From assembly GCA_034432855.1 (NCBI GenBank), contig DAOUBA010000247.1, positions 1 to 15,454 of the forward strand: 15,454 nt of DNA, given 5' to 3'. Numbering within the stretch: position 1 is the first letter of the stretch; every line of letters starts with the position of its first letter. The notes beneath the pieces are model-generated. The model was not told where the DNA came from and did no database searches. It saw nothing but the letters and a program-made list of their open reading frames with translations. This document shows positions 1-6,705 of the stretch, piece by piece. Made by a program: the position numbers and the translations under genes. The DNA comes from DAOUBA01 sp034432855 (GTDB taxonomy: Bacteria; Chloroflexota; Anaerolineae; B4-G1).

Positions 1-102
1 CATCCTCTGATTTCGCAGGATCGTATCCATGCCTCCGCCCTCCGCAATTGGTTGTTGACACCCCCAAGCATACCGCATTGGGCGGAGTTCGCAAGTCCCG
101 AA

Positions 103-134
103 CCCACATGTGGGTAATCACCATAAATATGGTG
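103..134. promoter_or_regulatory. Two adjacent palindromes upstream of the MNT-HEPN promoter (possible operators)
   Basis: CCCACATGTGGG (103-114) is a perfect 12-bp palindrome. Four bases later CACCATA/TATGGTG (119-125 and 128-134, two bases between) forms a second perfect inverted repeat. Both end just before the -35 box at 137. Toxin-antitoxin operons are commonly autoregulated through such palindromes, so an operator role is a reasonable inference. The binding protein is not identified. Further upstream (1-102) no gene is seen; CTCCGCCC (33-40) and GGGCGGAG (80-87) form a loosely spaced inverted repeat, and TTGACA (55-60) has no matching -10. Confidence 0.45.
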
Positions 135-136
135 GC

Positions 137-164
137 TTGACTTTTATTCCGCCTGCGGTAAGAT
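137..164 (+). promoter_or_regulatory. Putative sigma-70 promoter of the MNT-HEPN-polysaccharide operon
   Basis: TTGACT (137-142), a 16-base spacer and TAAGAT (159-164) make a near-consensus promoter 32 bases before the first start codon at 196. No other clear promoter or terminator is visible until 10118, so this may drive the whole operon up to the DedA-like gene. Confidence 0.5.
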
Positions 165-195
165 ATGCCTAACTCAACGGCACAAGGATCGCGAG

Positions 196-522
196 ATGCG
201 CCGTATTTCGGAACAGGATTTTCATAAGGAATTGTCTCGCGTGCTTACGGGGCTACGCCGTTACCGTTCCCAAAAAGTCATCCTCTTTGGCTCCTTCGCC
301 CGAGGAGACTATCATGCGGGCAGTGATATAGACCTGTTGATCGTCAAAGAAACAGAGCGTCCGTTCGTTGAGCGGATCGGTGAGGTGCTGGCCTCTTGCG
401 ATTACTCTATACCCCTGGAGCCCCTTGTTTACACGCCGGAAGAGTTCGCGCGTATGGGTGAAGAAGGCAGTCCCTTCATTGAACAAGTCTTGCGAGAAGG
501 ACGGGTGATCTATGAATCATAA
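196..522 (+). CDS. MNT-type nucleotidyltransferase (MntA-like antitoxin of a HEPN/MNT module)
   Basis: A 108-aa minimal nucleotidyltransferase of the DNA polymerase-beta superfamily. It shows the family signature G32-S33, ten residues, then D44-I-D46, with E75 in a strand (PLEPLVYT) that fits the third metal-binding carboxylate. In characterised HEPN/MNT modules the MNT protein is the antitoxin and AMPylates the HEPN toxin; this role is inferred here from family and neighbour. The ATG at 196 has an AAGGAT ribosome-binding site at 184-189. The stop (520-522) lies inside the HEPN gene, whose ATG is at 512: an 11-nt overlap implying translational coupling and balanced dosage. Because the active-site motif is intact, a catalytic rather than degenerate protein is expected. 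Confidence 0.85.
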   Translation: MRRISEQDFHKELSRVLTGLRRYRSQKVILFGSFARGDYHAGSDIDLLIVKETERPFVERIGEVLASCDYSIPLEPLVYTPEEFARMGEEGSPFIEQVLREGRVIYES

Positions 523-931
523 CCTGCAAGAAGCGCGCCGCTGGTTGGCCCAGGCTCGCCACGATGTAGACGCAGCCGCTTTGAAAGCCAGAGAGGGATA
601 TACGGACGTGGCCTGCTTTCTGGCTCAACAGGCCGCCGAGAAGGCGCTCAAAGACTATCTCTATAGCCAGAGAGAGCGGGCAGTCGTCGGTCATGCGACC
701 TATCTGTTGCTCAAACGTTGCCAGCACTCCCATGCTTCCTTCGAGGCGCTACAAGATCTCTGTCGCCGTCTGGATCGGTACTATATGCCTACCCGTTATC
801 CCAACGGATTGCCTGGCAGCATCCCGCACGAAGTCTATACCCGAGACCAGGCACAGGAAGCGATTGCTGGTGACCGGAAGATTCTCGATCAGGTTGAACA
901 ATCACTCCCGCCTCAGGAGGGTGAATCGTGA
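512..931 (+). CDS. HEPN domain protein (putative RNase toxin partner of the MNT protein)
   Basis: A 139-aa all-helical HEPN protein. Residues 30-47 (YTDVACFLAQQAAEKALK) are the typical core of the HEPN family that pairs with MNT proteins, and the region around 96-115 (RYPNGLPG, then HEVYTRDQAQEAI) matches the usual C-terminal part. The putative RNase motif Rx4H is R56-AVVG-H61. The HXY form whose tyrosine is AMPylated in HepT toxins is not exact here: the order is H61-A-T-Y64, so regulation by AMPylation is uncertain. The gene overlaps the MNT gene by 11 nt. Its TGA (929-931) overlaps the start of the sugar epimerase, so the pair is physically fused to the polysaccharide operon. Toxicity is inferred from family, not seen. 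Confidence 0.8.
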   Translation: MNHNLQEARRWLAQARHDVDAAALKAREGYTDVACFLAQQAAEKALKDYLYSQRERAVVGHATYLLLKRCQHSHASFEALQDLCRRLDRYYMPTRYPNGLPGSIPHEVYTRDQAQEAIAGDRKILDQVEQSLPPQEGES

Positions 932-1905
932 TGAGAATCCTCGTCACCGGCGGTGCGGGGTTCATCGGCTCCAACCTGGTGGATGTGCTGATGGAGCAAG
1001 GCCACGAGGTCACCGTCATTGATAATCTCTCCGTGGGCAAGGCCAGCAACATCGAGCATCACCTGTCGAGCGAGCGCTTTCACTTCGTCAACGATTCGAT
1101 CCTCAACGCATCTACGCTGGAGCGGCTTGTGCGCCAGGCCGAGTTGATCTACCACCTGGCTGCCGTTGTCGGGCCCAAGTACGTGGTCGAAGACCCCCTG
1201 GGCACCATCATCACCAACGTGCGCGGCACGGAGAACGTATTGGAACTGGCGTTCAAATATTGGGTGCGCACCGTCATCGCCTCCAGTTCCGAGGTCTATG
1301 GCAAATCCACTGCTGTCCCCTTGAGCGAAGACGACGACCGGCTGCTGGGGCCGACCACTGTGCCGAGGTGGTCGTATGCCGATGCCAAGGCGATTGACGA
1401 GTACTTTGCCCTGGCCTATGCCGAAAGGGGGCTGCCTGTCACGGTCGTGCGCTACTTCAATGCCTATGGCCCTCGCCTCGATCCGCGCGGCTATGGCAGC
1501 GTCATTGCCCGGTTCATCAATCAGGCGTTGCGGGGCGAGCCGCTCACCGTGTACGACGACGGCGAACAGACCCGCTGCTTCACCTACGTGGCGGATACTG
1601 TAGAGGGCACCATTCGCGCTGCTACATTCCGCGAAGCCGCCGGTGGGGTGTTCAACATCGGTTCGGATCGAGAGACCAGCGTCAACGAACTGGCGCGGCT
1701 GATCCAGCAGTTGGCCGGTTCCAGGTCGGAGATCGTCCACGTACCCTATGAGGCTGCGTATGGCCCATCCTTCGAAGAGACGCGCCGCCGCGTGCCCGAC
1801 GTGCGCCGTGCGCGTGAGGTGTTGGGGTTCGAGGCCAGGACGACACTCGAAGAAGGGCTGCGGCGGACGATAGAGTGGTTTCGAGGTCAGCAGGAGGGCA
1901 AATGA
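928..1905 (+). CDS. NAD-dependent epimerase/dehydratase (extended SDR, nucleotide-sugar modifying)
   Basis: A 325-aa extended short-chain dehydrogenase/reductase. The N-terminal Rossmann motif is TGGAGFIGS (residues 7-15). The catalytic pair is Y150-x3-K154 in SYADAK, preceded by SSSEVYG, and followed by the NAYGPR stretch typical of UDP-glucose 4-epimerases, UDP-glucuronate decarboxylases and dTDP-glucose 4,6-dehydratases. The segment ALRGEPLTVYDDGEQTR is also characteristic. Substrate cannot be fixed from sequence; UDP-sugar epimerisation or decarboxylation in the cytosol is most likely. AGGAGG (915-920) serves either GTG at 928 or ATG at 931. GTG overlaps the HEPN stop by 4 nt, and the ATG is an equally plausible start. 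The stop overlaps the next gene at ATGA (1902-1905). Confidence 0.88.
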   Translation: MMRILVTGGAGFIGSNLVDVLMEQGHEVTVIDNLSVGKASNIEHHLSSERFHFVNDSILNASTLERLVRQAELIYHLAAVVGPKYVVEDPLGTIITNVRGTENVLELAFKYWVRTVIASSSEVYGKSTAVPLSEDDDRLLGPTTVPRWSYADAKAIDEYFALAYAERGLPVTVVRYFNAYGPRLDPRGYGSVIARFINQALRGEPLTVYDDGEQTRCFTYVADTVEGTIRAATFREAAGGVFNIGSDRETSVNELARLIQQLAGSRSEIVHVPYEAAYGPSFEETRRRVPDVRRAREVLGFEARTTLEEGLRRTIEWFRGQQEGK

Positions 1906-4900
1906 GTTCGACCAGACTGAGCGTGTTTTGCGATAAGGCGCTGGAGATCGGCTGGTTGCTGGCGGTGATCATCACGCCGCTCTTCTTCAACGTCTATTCC
2001 AGCCGCGTGTTCGAGCCGGACAAACTGACCACCCTGCGCACGGTAGCCACCATCATGGCTGCCATCTGGGTGGTCAAGTTGATCGAGGAACGCGCCAGCG
2101 GAAAACGTGGGCTCGCGATCTCCTGGCGCACGCCGCTGGTGCTTCCGGCGGCCTTTACGATCGCGGTCTATCTCCTCAGCACGCTCTTCTCCGTCACCCG
2201 CTGGGTCAGTTTCTTCGGCTCCTATCAGCGCCTGCAAGGGACGTACACCACACTCTCTTACATTGTCATCTTCATCATTCTGCAGGAATTGCGCACTCGC
2301 GCCCAACTCGACCGTCTGATCACGGTGATCATCCTCAACAGCCTGCCCATTGCGCTCTACGGTTTCCTGCAGCATAACCGGCTCGATCCTCTGCCCTGGG
2401 GCGGAGACGTGACCGAACGCATCGCTTCCAACATGGGCAATCCCATCTTCGTCGCCGCCTATATGATTATGGCGGCACCTGCGACGATAGCCCGCATAGT
2501 AGAGTCGTTCTGTTCCATCCTGGCCGACGAAGAGTCCGGCACGGCGGACGTGCTTCGCGCCGCAGCGTATATCTTTATTTTCCTGGTTCAGGTCATCGCG
2601 ATCTGGTTCAGCCATAGCCGTGGTCCCCTGATGGGCCTTATGGCTGGGCTCGCGGTGTGGGGTTTCCTGGGGTTGCTGGCGCTGCAACGCGCGGCTCGGC
2701 AGGAGCAGCCCTTTCAACCTGCGGAATTCCTGGGCGATCTGGGGCGGGGCGTGGGCTTTGGGCTGGGCAGTCTGGCTTTGGCCGGTGCGGCGGCGGTACT
2801 CTTCTACTTCGTCGGCAGAGGGCTGACAGGGCGCTTTCCCAATGTTCCCCGTTGGACTGCCGTTATCGGCGCCGTGATTGCGTTCTTTGCTATCTGGCTG
2901 GCCCTTATCGTGAACCGGCGGGGCTGGCGCTGGTTGTGGGCTAGCGCACTGTTACTCGCGCTGTTGGCCGCTGCCGGCTTCCTGACGATCAACCTGGTCG
3001 AACCGGTGCGCGCCTGGAGCACGCAGCAACCCTGGCTGGGCCGTCTGGACGATGTGCTGCAACCCGAGACCGGCACCGGTAAAGTGCGCTCGCTCATCTG
3101 GGAGGGGGCGTTGAAACTGATCACCCCACACGCACCGCTCGACTATCCCCCCACGCAGGAGCGTCCCAACGGGCGTTCCGATTCCTTCAGCGCGCTGCGT
3201 TTGCTGGTGGGATACGGGCCGGAGTCTATGTACGTGGCCTACAATCGCTTCTACCCGCCCCTGCTGGGACATTACGAATCGCGGACCGCTTCCCCGGATC
3301 GCTCGCACAACGAGACGATGGACTCGCTGGTCATCACCGGCCTTCTCGGCTTCGCTGCCTACCTGTGGATGTTCGGCGGCTTCTTTTACTTTGGCCTGCG
3401 CTGGTTGGGCGTGTTGCCCGATGGCTGGCGGCGCACCCTGTTCTTCGCGTTGCTGGCCCTGGGCGCCGTGGCTGCGGTGGCGGTGGTGATGCCCACCATC
3501 GGCCCACATTTCTTCTGCTTAGCCATCCCGGTCGGCATGGTCGGCGGCTTGTTCTTGTATATGATCATCTACGCCGTGTCGGTCTACTGGGACCCCGACG
3601 CAGCAACGCCGGCGCATCCTTATGCGATCATGCTCATCGGCATCCTGGCTGCGGTGGTGGCGCACCTGATCGAGATCAATTTCGGCATCGCCATCGCCTC
3701 TACGCGCACGACCTTCTGGGCCTATGCCGGGGCGTTCGTGGTGATGGGTGCGCTCCTGGTGCGCGAGCGTGGGGACGTGTGGGAGCAGGAGGGCAAAGGG
3801 GTAGAGGAGCAGGGAGGCGGTGGAGCAGGGGAGCAGAGGAGCAAAAAGCGCAGAAAGCGCCGTAGGGCTGCCGCGTCCCCGGCCCATGTCCGCCCTGCTC
3901 TGCCTGAATGGCTGGGAGCCACACTGGCGATCGCCATCGTCGGCGGCTTTATGCTCGGTACGTTGGCCTTCGATTTCGTCACCATCCCGAATCAAGGCGA
4001 TCCCTTCTTTGTCAGCAACCCCGAAAAACTCCGCGACCCTATGGTCATTGTGTGGCGTGCAATGACCCTTCTGCCACATCGGAGCGCGGAGAATTGCGCA
4101 GCCACGTGGAGTCCCCAGTATAGCGAGTGCCGCTCTTATGGTGTGTTGCTGTTGATTTTTATCCTCACCTGGGTCGTAGGAGCGGTCATCCTGGTTTCCG
4201 AGATGGTCAAACGCGGCGTTTTCCGTGAACGGAAGGACGACCGTCTGTTGGCGGCGCTCGTCTATCTATTCACCTCTTTCACCGTCGGTTTCCTGTTTGC
4301 CCTGGTGTTGGCGGGAAATCATATCGCGACGATTGCTTCCGTGTCAATCCGGAGTCTGGACGATCTGAGGCCGATGGCCGATCGTGTCAGCGGCAACTTG
4401 GTCTCCTATTACGGTTTTATCCTCTTTGTGCTGATCGCCGGTGGCGCAGCGCTCTTGTTGGGAACAGGGTTGCCACGCTCCAGCGCACAGCCGTGGGGTG
4501 TGATCGCGCTCGTCGTGCTGGCAGTGCTGGTCGGTATGACCGTTGTCAGGACCAACCTGCGTCCCATCCAGGCCGACATTATCTACAAGCAGGCCGAGCA
4601 GTGGGAGCGGAGCGGGCAGTGGCCGGCAGCGATCGAGATTTATCAATACGCGATTGAACTGGCGCCGCACGAGGACTTTTATTACCTGTATCTGGGCAGG
4701 GCCTTGCTCGAGTACGCCAGGAACATCGGGGATTCCGCCGTGCGTGACAATATCTTGCAGATGGCCGAGCGGACGCTGATCGAGGCCCGCGATCTCAATC
4801 CGCTCAACACCGATCATTCGGCCAACCTGGCGCGGATGTACAACATGTGGGCGCAGTTGGTTACAATGGATGCTGCGAATGCCTCGGACATCGGGACTCA

Positions 4901-5648
4901 ACAGCAGTTGCTTCAGCAGGCCGCCGAGTTGTTCCAACGTGCATCCGACCACTATGCCCTGGCGGTTATGCTTAGTCCAAATCATGCCTTGCTGCGGAAT
5001 CAGTGGTGTTCGCTCTATCTCAGCATGCACAATCTGAAGAAGAACGAGGAGGTCGTTTCTTCCTCACTCGGTGATGCAGCAGCCGCGCAGAGCGCGGCGC
5101 AAGAGGCGCTCTTGAATCTAATGAAAGCCCAGGAGACTATTTCTTACTCGCTGGCGATTGATCCCGACTACGATGAGTCCTGGCTTATGCAGGCCGATGT
5201 CTACACAGTCCAGGGTCTCGTCACCGGGACCATCAGCGCGTATCAGCGGGCGCTCGAGATCAACCCGAATCTGACCGACGTTTGGTTCCGCCTGGGCGAT
5301 CTCTACGTGAACCAGGGCCGTTGGGCAGAAGCGAGCGGGGCCTATGAGAAGGCGCTCGAATTGAACCCCAACCGCGCTCAAGGATGGCGTATGCTGGGCT
5401 CGGTCTACGCTCAATTGGGCCGTCTCGACGAAGCCGTCGCTGCCCTCCAGCGGACGCTGGAACTGGACCCTCAAAGCAGCAATGCATGGGACGTTCACCG
5501 GGTCCTTGCGGTTGTGTATAATCAACTCGGCCAGAATGACACAGCCCTTCAGCATGCTCAAACAGCCCTGCAATTGGCCCCGGAGGATCAGCAGCCGGCC
5601 ATGCAGGAATTGGTGAGGCAACTGGAAGCGATAGCCACAGGGGGATAA
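1902..5648 (+). CDS. O-antigen ligase/polymerase-like (Wzy_C/WaaL family) membrane protein with C-terminal TPR repeats
   Basis: A 1248-aa polytopic membrane protein. The ATG at 1902 is chosen because AGGAGGG (1892-1898) precedes it and ATGA overlaps the epimerase stop; an in-frame GTG at 1875 has no such support. Roughly residues 15-870 are hydrophobic helices and loops with family marks such as FGSYQRLQG and R467-S-H469-N470, followed by a helix (GLLGFAAYLWMF), as in WaaL/Wzy-type ligases that transfer or polymerise lipid-linked glycans at the outer face of the membrane. From about residue 890 to the end there are TPR-like repeats (for example AYEKALELNPN and LQRTLELDPQ), probably a protein-interaction module. 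Residues about 628-660 form a charged, glycine-rich then Lys/Arg-rich linker unlike the rest. Ligase versus polymerase activity is not decidable here. Confidence 0.85.
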   Translation: MSSTRLSVFCDKALEIGWLLAVIITPLFFNVYSSRVFEPDKLTTLRTVATIMAAIWVVKLIEERASGKRGLAISWRTPLVLPAAFTIAVYLLSTLFSVTRWVSFFGSYQRLQGTYTTLSYIVIFIILQELRTRAQLDRLITVIILNSLPIALYGFLQHNRLDPLPWGGDVTERIASNMGNPIFVAAYMIMAAPATIARIVESFCSILADEESGTADVLRAAAYIFIFLVQVIAIWFSHSRGPLMGLMAGLAVWGFLGLLALQRAARQEQPFQPAEFLGDLGRGVGFGLGSLALAGAAAVLFYFVGRGLTGRFPNVPRWTAVIGAVIAFFAIWLALIVNRRGWRWLWASALLLALLAAAGFLTINLVEPVRAWSTQQPWLGRLDDVLQPETGTGKVRSLIWEGALKLITPHAPLDYPPTQERPNGRSDSFSALRLLVGYGPESMYVAYNRFYPPLLGHYESRTASPDRSHNETMDSLVITGLLGFAAYLWMFGGFFYFGLRWLGVLPDGWRRTLFFALLALGAVAAVAVVMPTIGPHFFCLAIPVGMVGGLFLYMIIYAVSVYWDPDAATPAHPYAIMLIGILAAVVAHLIEINFGIAIASTRTTFWAYAGAFVVMGALLVRERGDVWEQEGKGVEEQGGGGAGEQRSKKRRKRRRAAASPAHVRPALPEWLGATLAIAIVGGFMLGTLAFDFVTIPNQGDPFFVSNPEKLRDPMVIVWRAMTLLPHRSAENCAATWSPQYSECRSYGVLLLIFILTWVVGAVILVSEMVKRGVFRERKDDRLLAALVYLFTSFTVGFLFALVLAGNHIATIASVSIRSLDDLRPMADRVSGNLVSYYGFILFVLIAGGAALLLGTGLPRSSAQPWGVIALVVLAVLVGMTVVRTNLRPIQADIIYKQAEQWERSGQWPAAIEIYQYAIELAPHEDFYYLYLGRALLEYARNIGDSAVRDNILQMAERTLIEARDLNPLNTDHSANLARMYNMWAQLVTMDAANASDIGTQQQLLQQAAELFQRASDHYALAVMLSPNHALLRNQWCSLYLSMHNLKKNEEVVSSSLGDAAAAQSAAQEALLNLMKAQETISYSLAIDPDYDESWLMQADVYTVQGLVTGTISAYQRALEINPNLTDVWFRLGDLYVNQGRWAEASGAYEKALELNPNRAQGWRMLGSVYAQLGRLDEAVAALQRTLELDPQSSNAWDVHRVLAVVYNQLGQNDTALQHAQTALQLAPEDQQPAMQELVRQLEAIATGG
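3783..3866 (+). repeat. Low-complexity GGAGCAG-type tract inside the O-antigen ligase gene
   Basis: An imperfect purine-rich repeat built on GAGCAG/GAGGAGCAG units continues in frame for about 84 bases and encodes an EQEGKG...GGGGAGEQ stretch followed by a KKRRKRRR basic run. It lies in a loop between predicted membrane helices. The basic run suggests a cytosolic loop by the positive-inside rule. The composition contrasts sharply with the flanks, so it looks like an inserted or expanded tract. Confidence 0.6.
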
Positions 5649-5650
5649 CC

Positions 5651-6667
5651 GTGACCGTCTATCTCCTCATCTTCGCCGGCGCCATGGTGCTGGCGATTGC
5701 TGCCACACCAGCAGCGCGCTGGTTGGCGCCGCGCGCGGGCTTTATTGACCATCCCGACGCCCGCCGCATCCACAAGCGCCCCATCCCTCGTCTGGGCGGA
5801 GTCGCCATTTATCTGGCCGTTCTCGTCGCTGCGCTCGTCCTGGGGGAGTGGCGCAATTTCTACGAGTTCGGCGCGATCCTCATCGGCGCGACCGGCGTCT
5901 CCTTCATGGGCCTGGCCGATGACCGCTGGGGCCTGCGCCCGCTGGTCAAATTGGTCGGCCAGATTCTCGCCGCATTACTGCTCTATGCCAGTGGCATTTA
6001 CGTCGGCACGTTCGATCATCCCATCCTGAACCTGCTCACGACGGTGTTCTGGGTGGTCTATATCACCAACGCCATCAATCTGCTCGACAATATGGATGGC
6101 CTGGCCGGGGGTGTCTCGGCCATTGCGGCGGCCTATTTTGCCCTGATGTGTGCCTTCGGCGGACAGTATCTCGTCGGCGCGCTCTCCGTCGCCGTGCTGG
6201 CTGCCTGTCTTGGCTTTCTGTTCTACAACTTTAACCCGGCCAGCATCATCATGGGGGATTCCGGCGCGCTGTTTCTCGGCTTCATCCTGGCCGCCATCGG
6301 CATTAAACTGCGCTTCCCGGACAATGTCACCTTCGTCACCTGGATGGTGCCGGTGCTGGTAATGGGACTGCCGATCTTTGACACGGCGCTGGTGATCGTC
6401 TCGCGCCTGCGGCGGCGGCTGAACCCGCTCACTACCCCAGGCCTCGACCATACCTCCCATCGGCTGGTGACCGCCGGGATGACCCACCGCGAGGCGGTGC
6501 TGACGCTTTACGTCGTCTCGTTCGTCCTGGGGCTTCTTGCGACGTTCGTCACCCAGGCATCTGTACTTGAAGGCTACACCGTTGGGGGACTCGTCGTCGT
6601 GACCGGCATCTATGGCCTGTGGCGCATGGAACATCCCCCCTTCTGGCCCAACCAACCAACCAACTAA
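5651..6667 (+). CDS. WecA/TagO-like polyprenyl-phosphate sugar-1-phosphate transferase (glycosyltransferase 4 family)
   Basis: A 338-aa integral membrane enzyme of the MraY/WecA family, which moves a GlcNAc-1-phosphate-type group from a UDP-sugar to undecaprenyl phosphate and so starts a lipid-linked glycan. Family marks in order: HPDARRIHKRPIPRLGG near the N-terminus, the D90-D91 pair (GLADDRWG), N143-L-L-D146-N-M-D149-G, the MGDSGALFLGF stretch, and a late DHTSHRL motif that corresponds to the cytosolic histidine motif. The GTG start at 5651 has a weak AGGGGAT site and lies two bases after the previous stop. The last residues (QPTN) are encoded by the CCAA tract; the TAA stop itself is one of its CTAA units. 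Exact sugar is unknown. Confidence 0.88.
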   Translation: MTVYLLIFAGAMVLAIAATPAARWLAPRAGFIDHPDARRIHKRPIPRLGGVAIYLAVLVAALVLGEWRNFYEFGAILIGATGVSFMGLADDRWGLRPLVKLVGQILAALLLYASGIYVGTFDHPILNLLTTVFWVVYITNAINLLDNMDGLAGGVSAIAAAYFALMCAFGGQYLVGALSVAVLAACLGFLFYNFNPASIIMGDSGALFLGFILAAIGIKLRFPDNVTFVTWMVPVLVMGLPIFDTALVIVSRLRRRLNPLTTPGLDHTSHRLVTAGMTHREAVLTLYVVSFVLGLLATFVTQASVLEGYTVGGLVVVTGIYGLWRMEHPPFWPNQPTN

Positions 6668-6705
6668 CCAACCAACTAACCAACTAACCAACTAACCAAC
6701 CAACC
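6648..6705 (+). repeat. CCAA/CTAA tetranucleotide tract 1 between the WecA-like gene and the sugar dehydrogenase
   Basis: Fourteen uninterrupted 4-base units (ten CCAA, four CTAA at 6664, 6676, 6684 and 6692) plus CC run directly into the ATG at 6706. The tract encodes the C-terminal end and stop of the upstream protein and leaves no Shine-Dalgarno sequence for the downstream gene. The TAA triplets fall in all three forward frames. The complementary strand is (GGTT)n, which could form two-layer G-quadruplexes. Confidence 0.95.

Noticed and set aside
55..60. TTGACA as a promoter -35 box
   Set aside because: No -10-like hexamer is present 16-18 bases downstream.
913..1740. 275-codon open frame on the minus strand
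   Set aside because: Antisense to a clear epimerase gene, with no family resemblance of its own.
1875..1901. Upstream in-frame GTG start for the O-antigen ligase gene
   Set aside because: ATG at 1902 has a good ribosome-binding site and a typical ATGA overlap; the GTG has neither.
4344..5030. 228-codon open frame on the minus strand
   Set aside because: Antisense to the TPR part of the O-antigen ligase-like gene; no start signals or recognisable domain.
6648..6705. CRISPR array or telomere-like element
   Set aside because: Units are 4 bases long with no spacers; it is a simple-sequence tract, and nothing suggests a chromosome end.
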